Shown: piece after piece, positions 21,649 through 35,870 of the stretch
How positions within the stretch are numbered: the stretch's first letter is position 1
Layout of the letters: each line of letters opens with the position of its first letter
From: Neostapfia colusana
Taxonomy: Eukaryota; Streptophyta; Magnoliopsida; Poales; Poaceae
Assembly: GCA_030760725.1 (NCBI GenBank)
Contig: JASWHV010000005.1
Location: 93,688,622 to 93,752,621 of the forward strand
Length of the DNA stretch: 64,000 nucleotides
Direction of reading: 5' to 3'
Notes under the pieces: model-generated
The model's database searches: none
What the model was told of the DNA's origin: nothing
Seen by the model: only the letters and a program-made list of their open reading frames with translations
Translations under genes and position numbers: made by a program

Positions 21649-24600
21649 ATGACTCGTACTCGTGCCAACCCGGACGTTGGTGGTTCCAGTCAGGGAGGAC
21701 AAACCTCCCAACAGCCTCCCGAGGACTCCTCCGGACAGAAGCAGCAACAGCAGCAACAGCAACAACAAACCCCGCCACCGCCAACTGTTACATTAGCCGA
21801 TATCGTTGCGGCAATGGCGGGTTCTCATCAGCAGCACACGGAGTTGCTGCAAACTCTCATCGCAAATACGTCTCGACCGGAGAGGCATCAAGATCGTGAG
21901 GAGCGTCAACAGAGCTTCTACTCCGACTTTCTAGCGACTCATCCCCCGGTATCCTCAAGGGCGGATGAACCCCTCGTTGCGGACAACTGGCTCCGCACGA
22001 TGGATATGAAGTTCGGGCTGCTCCAAGTAAGTGAGCAGCGCAAGACTAAGTTCACGGTCCAACAGCTCCAGGGATCCATGAGCGCGTGGTGGGCGAACTA
22101 CTGTGCATCACAGCCCACCGACCGAGTTATGACATGGGCGGAGTTCCGGACGGCCTTCAGGGCCTATCACATACCGCCGGGTCTCATGAAGAGGAAGACG
22201 CATGAGTTCTTACGCCTGCAACAAGGGAGCCAGAATGCGCTGGAATACTCCTGTGCGTTCAATGATCTTGCGCTCTATGCGTCGTATCACGCTGATACCG
22301 ACGAAAAGTGGCGGGATCACTTCTACCAGGGGCTTAACCCGCTCCTGAAATACAAGCTGGCGATGTTCAATCGCGGCACCCTCAATGATATAATTGATGG
22401 TGCGATTGCTCAGGAGGACTCCGGCATGGAGTTAGCGGCGGCGGAAAGGAAGCGAAGCGCGCAGCAGAGCAGCGGAGAAGGAGGTGGTCCGTCTCAAAAA
22501 TACCGGATGGTGAATCGCCCACCATCGGGTCCACGTTGGCAGCCACCACAGAGGTCGATGCCATTCCGCAGTCGATCCTATTCTCCACCGGCGTTAAGGC
22601 CGGCACTGCCAGTACCACCTCCACAACAACAACCGCAGCAGCGGGCGATGCCGCGTGCGTATACACCTCAGCAGCGCATGCCGGGCTTTCGTCCCCCAAG
22701 CACCGGACAAGCAGTGGCCGCATGCTACAAATGTGGTCGTCCAGGACACTTCGCCAGCAGTTGTTCGGAGAGACAAGGCGGCGGAGTGGCACCACAACTT
22801 CCGGGGAGGAATCAACCCCGGAACCCCACTAATGCGCGGCGGGCAAACCCTAAGCCTGGCACTGTCCACCAACTCGCCATAGAGGACGTGCCGGAGGGAG
22901 AGCCGATCCTTGCGGGTATGTTCCAACTCCACCAGCATCCCGCCATAGTATTATTTGATTCAGGTGCCACACATAGCTTTATTAGCCAAAGATTTCATTG
23001 CTAAATACAGCTTGCAAATACTACCCACCGGTAGTCCATATCTGATTTGTTCACCGGGTGGGAAAATTTCAGCAAGCATGATGGTTCCAAAAGCGCCATT
23101 ATGCTTAGCGGGTAGAGTGTACCCTGCGTCTCCCATAATTTTAGAGGGACAAAAGGTCAATTTTATCTTAGGGATGTTGTGGTTAACCCGCCACGGCGCT
23201 GTTTTAGACACCGTCCTCCGAATTGTGTACTTGAACTCAGAAGTGCACGAATCTCATTCCTTGTTTCTGGACAGTCCATAAATAAAACTTCCAAGTGTCT
23301 ATCAATCCACAACCATCAGATTGGAACACATTCCAGTGGTCCGAGAGTTCCCTGACGTGTTCCCGGATGATTTACCTGGGATGCCGCCCGACAGAGAGGT
23401 GGAGTTCAAGATTGAACTTGCACCGGGAACCATGCCAATTTCCCGAAGGCCGTACAAGATGGCGCCCAAGGAGTTGGCTGAACTGAAGACCCAGCTAACG
23501 GACCTGCTGGAGAAGGGTTTTATTAGGCCGAGCTCCTCGACATGGGGCTGTTCGGCATTATTTGTGAAGAAGAAGGATATGGCATTGCGGCTTTGCGTGG
23601 ACTATCGTCCATTAAACACCGTAACCATCAAGAACAAGTACCCGTTGCCACGGATCGACATGTTGTTTCATCAGTTGGTCGAAACAAAGATCTTTTCCAA
23701 GATGGATTTAAGATCCGGGTACCACCAGATTAAGGTCCGGGTTGAGGACATTCCGAAGACAGCTTTCTTGACGAGGTACGGACTTTATGAGTACCTGGTC
23801 ACGTCCTTCGGCCTCACCAATGCTCCAGCTCACTTCATGTATTTGATGAACTCGGTATTCATGCTGGAGCTGGATAAGTTTGTCGTGGTCTTCATCGACG
23901 ACATACTGGTATATTCCAAGTAAGAGGAAGATCACAAGAAGCATCTGCGTATAGTCTTGCAACGGCTGCGGGATCACAAGCTATACGTGAAATTCAGCAA
24001 ATGCAAGTTCTGGATATCACAAGTGCCTTTTCTCGGGCAAATCATCTCAGCGGATGGCATCGCTGTAGAACCGAGTAAAATCACACAAGTGCTGAATTGG
24101 AAATCCCCGAGAACTGTTCACGAGGTATGGAGTTTCCTCAGACTCGCGGGATATTATCAGAGGTTCATCTCGAACTTCTCGAACATTGCCAAGCCTATGA
24201 CGGAACTGCTGAAGAAGGCTACCAAATATGTTTGGAGTCCACCACGTGAAGCAGCATTCAAGGCTTTAGTGAAGCACTTAACATCAGCACCGGTTTTGGT
24301 GCAGCCAGACAAAAAAAAACCGTTCGATGTGTACTGCGATGCATCCGGCATTGGGCTCGGATGTGTGCTGATGCAAGACCGAAGGGTGGTCGCGTATGGA
24401 TCATGGCAGCTTAGAAACCATGAGCAGAATTATCCAACTCACTACTTGGAGCTCGCTGCCATGGTACTCACACTCAAAATGTGGAGGCACTACCTACTCG
24501 GTAACCTCGTATATTTATATACCGACCACAAGAGCCTCAAGTACATATTCACTCAGAAGGAGCTGAACATGAGGCAGCGAAGATGGTTAGAGTTGATAAA

Positions 24601-26211
24601 GGATTACGAAATAGAGATCCATTATCACCCCGGCAAGGCAAACATAGTGGCGGATGCGCTGATCCGCAAGTCACAAATCAACAACCTGACCATCACACTG
24701 TTGGAAGAGAGCGAACCACCATTGCATGTGATTCCACATGGATCTCTCTACAACTTAGCTTTGATCCCCACCATCCGTGAAGAGATTGCGGCTGCTCAGA
24801 AACATGACAAGGGCATGTCGCATTTGCGGAGGCGTATAGACAGTGGGGAGCTGAAATGTTTCCAGAAAGACGGAGACGGCGTCCTATGGTTCAAAGACCA
24901 GATCGTCGTACCACGTAACCCGGAATTACGGAAGAAGATCTTTGATGAGGCTTACTTGTCAAAGTTTTCTATTCACCCCGGCAGCAACAAAATGTATCAA
25001 GAACTCAGAAGAAAGTTTTGGTGGGCACGGATGAAGCGGGAGATCGCAAAGTACGTGTCCGAGTGTGATACATGTCGAAGGGTGAAGGCAGATCATATGT
25101 GGAAACTGGGACTGCTACACCCACTGGGCGTTCCTGCCTGGAAGTGGGAAGATGTGAGCATAGACTTCACCGTCGGTTTACCCACCACCTTTCAGAAGCA
25201 TAATTCTGTGTGGGTGATCGTCGACCGGCTCACCAAAGTTGCCCATTTCATCCCGGTCAACACAAACTACAACGCCAAGAAGTACGCTGAACTGTACATC
25301 TCACGGATACTATGCTTGTACGGCGTACCCCGTACGATCATATCAGATCGGGGCACTTTATTTGTGTCCCGTTTCTGGGAGCAGCTACACGCTGCGTTGG
25401 GGACGAAGCTAATCCATAGTTCAGCATACCACCCGCAGACGGATGGGCAAACCGAGCGGGTAAACCAAATTCTAGAAGATATGCTACGAGCTTGTGCTAT
25501 CAACCATGGCAAGAATTAGGATGATCACTTGCCGTTAGCCGAGTTCTCATACAACAATGGGTGCCAAGCCAGCATCAAGATAGCGCCTTAGAGGCGCTAT
25601 ACGGGAGGAAATGCCGCACACCACTGAATTGGTGTGAGTCTGGCGAAAGGGTTACCTTTGGGATTGACCTTGTCAATAACGCGGAGGAAAAGTTTCGGCT
25701 GATTCAAGCGAACCTAAAAGCTGCTCAATCCCGACAGAAACAATATGCGGACCGGAGAAGGCGCCCACTACAATTCGAAGTCGGGGATCACGTATACCTA
25801 CGTGTGTCTCCAATGAAGGGCATGAACAGATTCGGGGTGAGAGGAAAATTGGCACCCCGATTCATCGGTCCATTTCAGATTATAGAAAGATGTGGATCAG
25901 TAGCATACCGGATGAAATTACCAGAAGCACTTTCCGGTGCGCACGACGTCTTTCACATTTCCCAGCTGAGGAAGTGTCTCAAGCTATCAACTACCATTAA
26001 GCTGGAGGATATTGAAGAACTGAAACCGGATCTCACCTATCAGGAGGAACCGGTTCAGGTTAGTGATGAAAAGGCCCGAACCACACGCAACCGTACGTTG
26101 TGGTTCTAAAAAGTTCTATCGAGTAATCACTCCGTGGACGAAGCAACATGGGAGAGCGAAGGATTTCTTCGTGCTAGCTACCCCGACTTTTTCACGTTGC
26201 ATATCCGGTAA
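21649..26211 (+). pseudogene. Element B gag-pol (chromovirus), frameshifted
   Basis: Gag starts at the ATG after an acceptor-like AAATTTCAG (21639-21647). It includes a retrotransposon gag domain (about 21960-22400) and a CCHC knuckle (CYKCGRPGHFASSC, near 22720). The protease DSGATHSFIS is near 22960. RT carries FIDD near 23895, RNase H YCDAS near 24332; then come the integrase finger (CDTCRR near 25065), integrase core (HPQTDGQTER near 25430) and a chromodomain remnant (VDEATWESEGF, about 26135-26170). Breaks: frameshift near 22995, stop 23279, TAA 23921, TAG 25517, frameshift near 25590, stop near 26107. Gag up to the protease is open. The domain order and chromodomain indicate a Tekay/Del-type chromovirus, a different family from A and D. 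Confidence 0.93.
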
Positions 26212-26267
26212 TTTTCCACCGTCCTCTCTCTCATTTTCACCTTATAATCTTGGGACGTAATTCTTTT

Positions 26268-26279
26268 AATGGGGAGGAA
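26268..26279 (+). other. Polypurine tract of element B
   Basis: AATGGGGAGGAA immediately precedes the TGTAAGGGCC start of the 3' LTR. Confidence 0.8.
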
Positions 26280-29200
26280 TGTAAGGGCCTAAGTTTTTGG
26301 CACATACTCAAGGTGCTCATCACACCACACACACTTCATTTGAAGAAAGTTGATGAACACATTTGAAGAGCAAGTAACCACCATCAACATGATCATTAGA
26401 GAACAAACTCACACAATGCAAAAGTGGCATTTCCCACATGCATCATCTAGGAGATGGGCATATGAAAACTCCTACACCTTGCTAGGAATGTCCATGCCAA
26501 GTTTCACCCAAATTAAAAACCTTTTTGAAGTCCTTTTGGGATAGCTAGAAAGAGGTTGGTTTGAACTCAAATTCAAATTCAAACTTTTCATCCCATGAAT
26601 TCAAAAGTGGGGGGCATATTCTTATTCAGCACATTTTTGTGAGCTCACACACCAATTTTCACTCCATTTGGAGTTGATCTTGACATGAGCTAAGTTTAGC
26701 AAATTCAAACTTTATTTGAATTTCAAACTGCATATATGCTGAAATTTAGTCAAACAAAACCCAATTTGAATTCTAACCAACTCAAATGGCTCAGGGGTAG
26801 ATAATTCAAATAACCATGGGTATAGGGGGATTACTGTTTACAACAGTAAGAGGGAGTTCAGTTCAGAGGTTAAAAGGGAGATGGGACCCACATGTCAGCC
26901 ACTGAAACAATTCAACCGACTGAGACTTCAGCACTCGTGTCCCCGAGCTGCCTCCGAGGGCGCCACCGAGGGGAGGCCGCCGCGCCACCAGCTGCTTGCC
27001 CACGCGCGGACACAGGTCGGTGCTGATCCCTTCTTAAGGCGCTCCACGTCCTCTGCCGGAGCACCCGTCGCTTGCTTCCTCCTCGCGTGCAAACACCGAG
27101 CGACGCTCTTCCGCTTCCTCGGCTCGATCGGGAGTCCGGCCAAACTGACCGTGCCATCCCTCCCCAAGCTGCCAAACCACGCCCTGAGCTCCGCACACAC
27201 CTCCCCGACCCGAAAACAAATAAGTTCCGGCCTTCCTTGCCCGGGAACGACCGCCACAGCAGCGACCAAACTTCAGCCGACGATCGGGTGATCGTGGACA
27301 GCCCTCCACAGGGGTTCTCACGGTCGAACGATCCAGGCCACGGGAGCGCGCTAGGTTGGTGCAGCTCTCCTCCCATTCTTAGAGCAAACTGTGAAGCATC
27401 GACCGGAAATTTCCAGATTTTGCTCCGGCGACCTCAACCCGAGCATACGGTACGGTTCCTTCAAATTCCCGCTCTCTGGTCCTCCTTCGGTCATCAAACT
27501 TAGCACATAGACGCTGGACTAGCCGGCGATCATTTTCCTTTTAGCATCCGTTGCATGAAACCGGGTAGGAGCAACGGATTTCGAGCTCGATCATGGGCGT
27601 TCATGGCGTACACGATCGGTCGCACGGTGCCGACCACCTTGCAGCCATTTCTGAACACCTTTGAGGCCTGGGCGAGATTCCTAGAGGTGCACTGGTGCTG
27701 TAGAGCTCACCAGTACTGGTTTTGGCGGGTTAGAACCCCCGGCCGACGCTGGCGAACCGCAACAGAGGCCGCTGCACGTCGCCGGCCACCTTCCGGTCAT
27801 CGGCAGTCCCAAAGCACCGCACCATCGTGTTCCTCGACGTCGATAACCCCCTGGTGGCGAGTCTTTGCTCGTGCGGTGGACGGCAGCGGAGGTCCGGCGA
27901 GCATCAGTTCTGCTCCGGCGAGGGGGAGCGGCGCGGGCGCTGGGAACCGGCGGGAGGAAGACGAAGGGGTGGGTCCCGGCTGTCAGCGGCAGATATTTTA
28001 AAATCAGGATCTGCTGTGACACGGATCGGGTGCGGCTGCGCGCGAAGGAATTTGTAGCCGCGTGTGTCGTCCGATGAGGAGCCGAGACGTAGCCCCCGGT
28101 CCCACGCGCAGTGATTTGAACTTTTCTCGATTTTCAGATTTCATTCAAACTTCAAATCCTCATAACTTTTGCTAGGAACGTCCAAATCGAGCGAACCAAA
28201 TTTTGTTGGATTCAGCTCTCTGAGTACTTTCCAGCAAATCAAGTTTCAATTCATGAAAACCCCTATTTCTCTAGAATTAATTCTTCAAAGTTCAAAATTT
28301 TAAATGGAGATCCCTTTGGAGGAAAATTCTGAAAATTTGCTGGGATGTTCACCAAAATATCCCTGAACTACCATAAAAATTTCAGATCCATTTGAGCTTA
28401 TTTGATCCACCTAATGGTGTGATTAATAAAACTGTTCCAGAGAAAATGGAAATGTCCAGAAACATTTTCAGAATTTCTCTGAAATTGTTTAGCTCATATC
28501 TCTAGTTAGGAGCCTTCAAATTAAGTGAGACCAACTCCATTAGAATCCTCTGAAAATCTAGTTTTCAGAAAGTCATGGCTTGGTCCATGAAAATCGCTAG
28601 GACACTCTAAGAGCTCTAATTATGGTCGAGTACATAATTAATTGTGGAGAGCTCAAATGAGCTTTGCTGCAACTAAAACTTTGCCGAGTCTCTGTTTAGG
28701 TTGTACCCAAACCACAGTAAAAATTCCAGGGTCATTGAGTCTGTCTAGTGAGACTTATAATCTTCACAAGTTTAAATTTAATTGAAATGCATATGAATTG
28801 ATACATATTCATATTTCTCATATGTAGTCGCTAAGGTCGAGGAGGAACCTGAAGTCTTAGACTTCGTTACTTCAGAAGAGCAGCTAGCCTACGACCAAGA
28901 GCAGCAAGGCAAGCTCCAGTTTGCATTAACCCTTTTACAAATTTTTACTGTTTTGAGAACTTACTTTGAGTACCATTACTGCTTGCATTAGAGTCTTGTT
29001 TGAAAACCCAAATGCATAGCCCAGAAAACCATTGGTTGGGATTAGGATTGGAAATCCCGTGTAGCTACTGCAATGCTAAGGTAGTGTAGGATTCGGTACA
29101 AGTCGAGTGGTTGGAACTACTCGCGAGAATAGGGTAGAGGCACTCGACTCGGGTAGAGATAGCAAATGAAACACATGGCAAGAAAAATGAGACCGAGCGG

Positions 29201-29786
29201 AGAGTAAGAGCAACCGGACTTTGGGGCCTGAGTGCTATAGCTCCGCTTGTGTCGATTGAGGACCGAGCCGTGTGCGGGCCTGTTGAACAAGCTAGAACAG
29301 TACGGAAGACCTACCGGCTATATGGGAACCGGAAAACCGATGCAACTCGGGTAGCTGAGTGTTGAGGCATAGCTGGTTGTTCAGAGGGAAGGTTGAGAGC
29401 TCGAGGTGTAAATCGGCTGGCGGCACTGAGATGCGCGTGCAGAGACCTCTTGCTCGGGACGATTGGACCGGTTCAACATTTGGCTAACGGGTGAAAGGTG
29501 GTTGCGTACGACGTCCGTGATGGTTTCTGTAGGCAACATCGAGTGCGGGCGTACGTGACGGGTTATTCGGGTAACCCTGCAGGTGTATATCGATTATAAT
29601 CGCCGTCTCTCGTGGTCAGTGAGTACCACTTGTTCACTGTACCATGACGTAGAAAGAACAGGCTAGATACTTGTTAAAATGTTGCTGATTGAAAGATGGA
29701 CTTTGATTGTTAATGATTTGCTGTAGTCTAGAGCTAACTAAAGTTCTTTTCAACTTTGGGCAAAGTATATGAGAGAAATGCATTTC
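26280..29786 (+). repeat. 3' LTR of element B, part 1
   Basis: It matches 14857-18380 of the 5' LTR with scattered differences. It is interrupted at 29786 by copia element F; 29782-29786 (ATTTC) is the left target duplication. Confidence 0.93.
29576..29615 (+). promoter_or_regulatory. Conserved palindrome cluster in B 3' LTR
   Basis: CCTGCAGG (perfect), CGATTATAATCG (perfect) and CCGTCTCTCGTGG lie at the same LTR position as in the 5' copy. Confidence 0.6.
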
Positions 29787-31512
29787 TGTGAGACCTATGT
29801 GTGCTGAATACATTGGCTTTGATGATAAAAATTTTGAATACTATCAAAACACCTTTTTAACAAGGTCCGACTCTAGGTCCGAGCTCCTGCAAGGTCCGAC
29901 GATAGGTCCGACTTGTTTTGGGTAGCTCCGGCAAGGTCCGACTTGCTTTGTCTAGGTCTGACTTATTTTGGCTAGGTCCGACTTGTTTTTGCTAGCTCCG
30001 GTGCTAGGTCCGACTAGCTTTGGTAAGTAACGTGCTAGGTCCGACTAAGCTTTAGTAAGCTCCGGCGCTGGGTCCGACTAGCTTTGGTAAGCTCCGGTTC
30101 AAGATCCGGTTAGCTTTGGTAAGGTTAGGAGCTTGATTGCAATGGTTCTGCTTTTAACTTACAATGTTTCGAACTTGCTTTATTCTTATGGAAAGTTTGC
30201 TTAGTATTATTTTACTAAGTTTTTGGTATATTTTGGTGGTTATGGTTGATATCATTTTGCTATGGTCTACAACATGCTTATGTGAGGTGCTCACGTAAGA
30301 TGTTGTAGTTTCGGAACTAACGAGAGTCAAGTCGAGGACTTGTGCTCGGAAGTATTGGTTGTTTATTCATGTGCAGGCGTTGCTTGAGTTCAAGACATGG
30401 CTGGTGACGGGATCCATTGAACTAGTCTTAGGGAGAAGATGAGGTTCAACAACCAAGTTCGGGAGGAATTGTTGTTGAGTTGATCGGGAGATCGTGCAGC
30501 TTGTTTGGATCAAGAACAATGCATATGAAGGTATCGTGGACGTTGTTGGAAGGTGTTTGCACGTGTGCAAGCAGTGCATATACGTGGCAACATGGTTCCA
30601 TGGCGTGGTGAAGAGATATGGAAGTGGAGATATGGTTGAAAAGTTCAACCGGCTGGATTTGGCACTCAGACTGCGGCTGAGGCGGTTATGGTTTGTTTAT
30701 GGAAAGTTTTGAGTTGGTTATAACAGGATTTCGTGTTAGGTATGAAGTAGAGTTGTTTTAGGAATGTTTGGGACGTTCCTAAGGTGTTTGGAAGTCTTAA
30801 GATTGCTTCTATCTGCGTATAGAAGAGTCTTGAGCAGTATTGGAAAGTTACAGTTTGAATCCAAGTAGCAGTAGGAGTCCTAGTTTTAATTGGATTGGCC
30901 ATAGAGCTGTTATATAAGCAAGGGAGGCCAAGGCTCGTGTAGAGCACGACTTTGGGTCTGTTCCTATTGTGTTTTTATAAATAAAATTCGTATTCTAAAG
31001 GAACTTTTGTGCCTTGTTCATCCGACTTGTTTCAGACAAGTTTTTCTCGTCGAGTTTCTGTTCAGCACTACCTTGCTTCGCTGTTTTTATCATAACTCGA
31101 GTTTTACAGATCCAATTGATGTGATTATTTTTGGGTTGTCTTCACAACTTGATTATATATCATCTTTGAAAATTTCACGGTCATTGAATTTGTGTTTTCT
31201 AATCTACATGAGTTTCTTTGCAGTATTTCAGAACTGTTTTTCTCGCGTAGGACAGATTGACCTGTGTTGGATCTTTCGATCGTAACTTGAGTTTATCTCA
31301 ACGGATTTTCATGATTCTTGTTTTGACGTCTTCGTGACTTGATTCTCTACAATATATACTAGTTTTGTCACAGTTGAGAACGTGTAGTCGCACACACGGT
31401 TTCTTTAACAGATCGGTTTTCTGTTGAGGGGTGTTTTGTTGCTTCCGCTGAAAAGTTTTTATCTACCATTCACCCCCCTCTGGTAGCTTTACACATGTAC
31501 TTCCATCCTACA
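29787..31512 (+). repeat. 5' LTR of copia element F
   Basis: TGTGAGACC...ATCCTACA, 1726 bp. It has a tandem GGTCCGACT-type array (about 29865-30120), a TATA-like TATATAAG (30911-30918) and AATAAA (30980-30985). The short distance between these suggests a small R region. Confidence 0.92.
29865..30120 (+). repeat. GGTCCGACT tandem array in F 5' LTR
   Basis: Degenerate units of about 25-30 bp are built on TAGGTCCGACTTG/TAGCTCCGG plus TTTTGGC/CTTTGGTAAG. The same array recurs in the other LTR of F and in the E LTR. Confidence 0.88.
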
Positions 31513-31514
31513 AT

Positions 31515-31527
31515 TAGTATCAGAGCC
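31515..31527 (+). other. Primer binding site of element F
   Basis: TAGTATCAGAGCC, two bases after the LTR, is one mismatch from the tRNA-Met site. Confidence 0.85.
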
Positions 31528-31573
31528 AGGTTGCTCTAATATTTGTGATTTGCACGTGTTTTGACTAATCATC

Positions 31574-34500
31574 ATGGAGAAATACTCTGCCAAACCTTGT
31601 GTGTTTAGTGGTATTGATTTTCAGGTTTAGAAGGCACGCATGGAAGCTTTCATCCAGGCGCAAGGCTTTGCAATATGGGAAAAGGTGTACAAGCCTTACG
31701 ATGTGCCTTCAAACGACCAAGTCATGGCTACAAACATGAGAGATGTAGACAACAACAACAAGGCTCGGAACTTGATCATACAAGGACTAACTCAGAGCGA
31801 CTTCGACTGTGTTGCACACCTCCGATCGGCGTACGATGTGTGGAGAGCACTTTGTGACTACCACGAAGGATCCAACACGATCAAGGAGGTAAGACAGAAT
31901 ATGTTCAAGAAAGAATACATGCGCTTTGAGATGCAACCCGGTGAGTCCATTGATGACCTCTTTTCTCGCTTTAATAAAATTCTCAGCAACTTGCGTAGCG
32001 TCAATGTTAATTTTTCAGATGTTGAAAATGCTAGGCAATTACTAAGTGCATTAGACATGTCAATTTGGAACATGAAAGTAACATCCATACGTGAATCCAC
32101 TGTCATGAGTACTTACATTAGATGTGCTTTATTCTAAGATAAAAACTCATGAAATTGACATTATATCACGTAAGAACCCAAATAAGACTATTGCATTTGT
32201 CTCACAAAGTGATATGCCTAGCTCCGGCCAATCATCTAGCAATACACTTGCTTTGCTGTATTCACTAACCCTGGAATAGATTGAGGAGTTTCCAGAGGAG
32301 GAGCTAGTACTTCTTTCTACTAGGTTCTCAAAAGCATTGCAAAATGTGAGAACTAGAAGGAGAGGAAGTTCCGGACCTCAACGATGCTTTGAATGTGGTA
32401 AGACATGACACTTTCGTACAGATTGCCCTAACCTTTCAGGTCCTACTAACCGTGATGAAAAGCAGAATAAAGTCAAGTCCTCTTTTGGCAACACCAACAA
32501 GAAAAAGAAGGGTTTTACAGGATGCAAACTGATAAACAGTTTCATCACCGCACTTCAAGAACTTGGCTCGAGTGATGTAGACATTGGAAGTGATGAAGAT
32601 GAAGATGATATGGCAAACTTGTGCTTCATGGCGGGTAAATCAAAATCAAGTATGGAGGATGCAGAACACAACAGTGACAACGAAGAGGTTACACGCTTGA
32701 GGAAGGAGAACATTTGGATTGTGGATTCAGGTTGCTCACGCCACATGACCGGTAACAAAGAATGGTTCTCTTCTCTCTCTTTTGTGTCACGTGTAGAGAA
32801 TGTTACTTTTGCCAATAATTCTTCAACTCCTATAATTGCTAAGGGTTCGGTTAGAGTAAATGATCACTACACTTTGAAGGATGTGGCACTTGTCAAAAAT
32901 TTGAAATACAACTTGCTTTCTGTTTCACAATTGCTAGATGAAAATCTGGAAATTATTTTCAATAAAAACTGCTGCAAAGTTGTAGGTTCAAATAGTGATC
33001 TTATTTTTAACATGTCTCGGTTTGGAAGAGTTTTTAAGCTGATTTTGATATGTCTTCCTCTAAGCATAGATGTCTAGTTGCAAATGATTCCAAAGATTTA
33101 TATTTTTGGCATCGTAGACTTGGTCTCGTAGGCTTTGATCATCTCACGCGTGTTAGTGCTCTTGATCGCATACGTGGGCTGCCTAAGCTTAAATAGGACA
33201 AAGAAATTGTGTGCTCTTATTGTAGACATGCTAAGATGGTTGCAGGTTCACATGCTCCTCTCACAATGACCATGACAACTGAACCGGGTCAACTTTTACA
33301 CCTTGACACCGTAGGACCTTCACGTGTTCAATCCTTCGAAGGTAAATGGTATGTTCTTGTGATTGCTGATGACTATTCTAGATACTCTTGGGTTTACTTT
33401 ATGACATCTAAGAATGAAGATTTTAGTCACTTTAGAACTTTATTTCTTAGATTATCAATTGATCACCTAGGATCTTTAAGAGAAATTAGAAGTGATAATG
33501 GAACCGAATTTAAAAATCAATCGTTTGATCACTTTTGTGCTGAAAATGCAATAGATCATCAATTTTCTTCACCATATGTACCTCAACAAAATGGTGTTGT
33601 AGAGAGAAAGAACAGAACCTTAGTTAAGATGGCTAGGACTATGCTTGATGAATATCAAACTCCTATGAAATTTTGGGCTGATGCAATTGCAACCGCTTGT
33701 TATGTCTCAAATTGTGTTTTCTTGCGTGCTAACATAGGTAAAACACCATATGAGCTCAGGTTTGGACATAGGCCTAGTTTCACACACTTTAAGGTCTTTG
33801 GATGCAAATGCTTTGTTAAGAAACATGGTAATCTTGATAAATTTGAAGCTAGATCTGTTTATGGCATGTTTCTTGGTTATCCATCTCATACTAGAGGCTA
33901 CTGTGTGCTTTTACTTGATACTAACAAAATTGTGGAGACTTGTGAGGTTTATTTTGATGAAGCTAGCCCAGTTACTAGTTCAAATATTGCAGGTCCAGAT
34001 CCATATCCGCAGGGGGAGAGTATTTTTGTTGAAGAAGAGGAAGAAGTGGTGCTGCTGCCCGAAAATTCAGCAGCTAATGACATTGTTCCAGCTCCTGATC
34101 TTGATTCACAGCCAGCACCGACGACCACCATTGCTGGTCCAGGTCCTCCTCATGTCACAAGCTCATCTATTTGTGATGAACATGAAGAAGAAGAAGCTTG
34201 TGAAGTGTCCACTCCCCTCCGGATTCTCAAAAGTCATCCTCCACAACAAATTATTGGAAGCTTGCATGAACGAGTTACAAGATCCAGGTTTTTCGACCCC
34301 AATTCTCATGCTCATTCTGCTTTTGTTGCTTCTTTTGAACCCAAAGATATATCACATGCACTCACTAATGAATCTTGGATTATTGCCATGCAAGAAGAGT
34401 TAGGAAATTTTGAAAGAAATAATGTTTGGAAACTTGTACCTCCACCTCAAGGTCACACTTTAATTGGAACTAAATGGGTGTTTAAAAATAAACAAAGTGA

Positions 34501-35870
34501 GGATGGGGTTGTGGTTAGGAATAAGGCTAGGTTGGTTCCTCAAGGTTTCACACAAGTTGAAGGTCTAGATTTTGATGAAACTTTTGCTCCTGTTGCTAGA
34601 TTAGAAGCCATAAGAATTTTGTTAGCTTCTGCTGCATCTAAAGGTTTTAAGCTATATCAAATGGATGTTAAAAGTGCTTTTCTTAATGGCTACATAGATG
34701 AGGAAGTTTATGTCAAACAACCACCTGGTTTTGAAAATCTAAATTTTCCTAATCATGTTTACAAACTGTCTAAAGCCTTGTACGGTGTTAAACAAGCCCC
34801 TAGAGCATGGTATGATAGGTTAAAAACATTCTTACTTGAAAAGGGGTTTACCATGGACAAGGTTGATAAAACTCTTTTTGTGCTTAAGCATGTCAATGAC
34901 TCATTATTCGTTCAAGTGTATGTGGAAGATATTATCTTCGGTTGTGCTTCTCATGATCTTGTGTCCAAGTTTTCAGCTATTATGAGTTCAGAATTTGAGA
35001 TGAGTATGATGGGAGAACTCACGTACTTCTTGGGGCTGCAAATCAAGCAAACCAAGGAGGGTACCTTTGTGCATCAAACAAAGTATACAAAAGATCTCCT
35101 AAGGCGCTTCAACATGGACAAAAGCAAGCCACTTCGGACACCAATGGGAACAGCAGCAACACTTGAACTTGATGAAGATTGTGATCCCATTGATCAAAAA
35201 GAATATAGAAGCATGATCGGATTACTTTTGTATCTCACGGCATCAAGACCGGACATACAATTCAGCGTATGTCTTTGTGCACGGTTTCAAGCCTCCGCAC
35301 GTGCTTCACATCGTCAAGCCGTCAAAAGGATTCTCAGGTACTTACATGGAACTCAAGAATTTGGCATTTTTTTCCTTCTTCCTCAACCGTTACTTTGAAA
35401 GCTTTTTCCAATGCTGATTTTGGGGGTTGTAGGATTGATAGGAAAAGTACTTCTGGTGCTTGTCATTTTCTTGGTAATTCACTTGCTGCCTAGTCCTCTA
35501 GAAAACAAAGTTCAGTTGCACAATCCACAGCCGAATCTGAATATGTAGCTGCTGCTAGTGCTTGCTCACAAATTCTTTGGATTGTTAAACACTTAAGGAC
35601 TATGGGGTTGATCTAGATAGTGTTCTACTGTTTTGTGATAACACTAGTGTCATTTGCATTGCTAAAAACCCCGTGCAACATTCGAGAAATAAGCACATTG
35701 ACATTAGGTATCACTTTCTCCGTGATAAAGTCAAAAAAGGGAACATTGTGCTTCAACATGTAGATACCGAACACAATTGGCTGACATTTTTACAAAACCT
35801 TTGGATTTCACTGGTTTTTTGTTACATTCGTAGTGAAATAGGGGTTATGCATCCTCATGGCTTAAATTGA
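31574..35870 (+). pseudogene. Element F gag-pol (copia), broken
   Basis: Gag begins at ATG 31574 but meets a TAG at 31627; a gag domain follows (31640-32137). A zinc knuckle (CFECGKT then stop, HFRTDC) is near 32390. The protease has VDSGCSRHMTG near 32725. A GAG-pre-integrase segment (near 33100-33240) and integrase core (DNGTEF near 33500, PQQNGVVERKNRT near 33585) precede the copia-type RT (34420-35140) and RNase H (35400-35870). The longest open part is 33209-35398. The RT catalytic box reads YVED instead of the usual YVDD, so RT is likely inactive apart from the frameshifts. Copia order (integrase before RT) is clear. The end HPHGLN is shared with element E. Confidence 0.93.
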
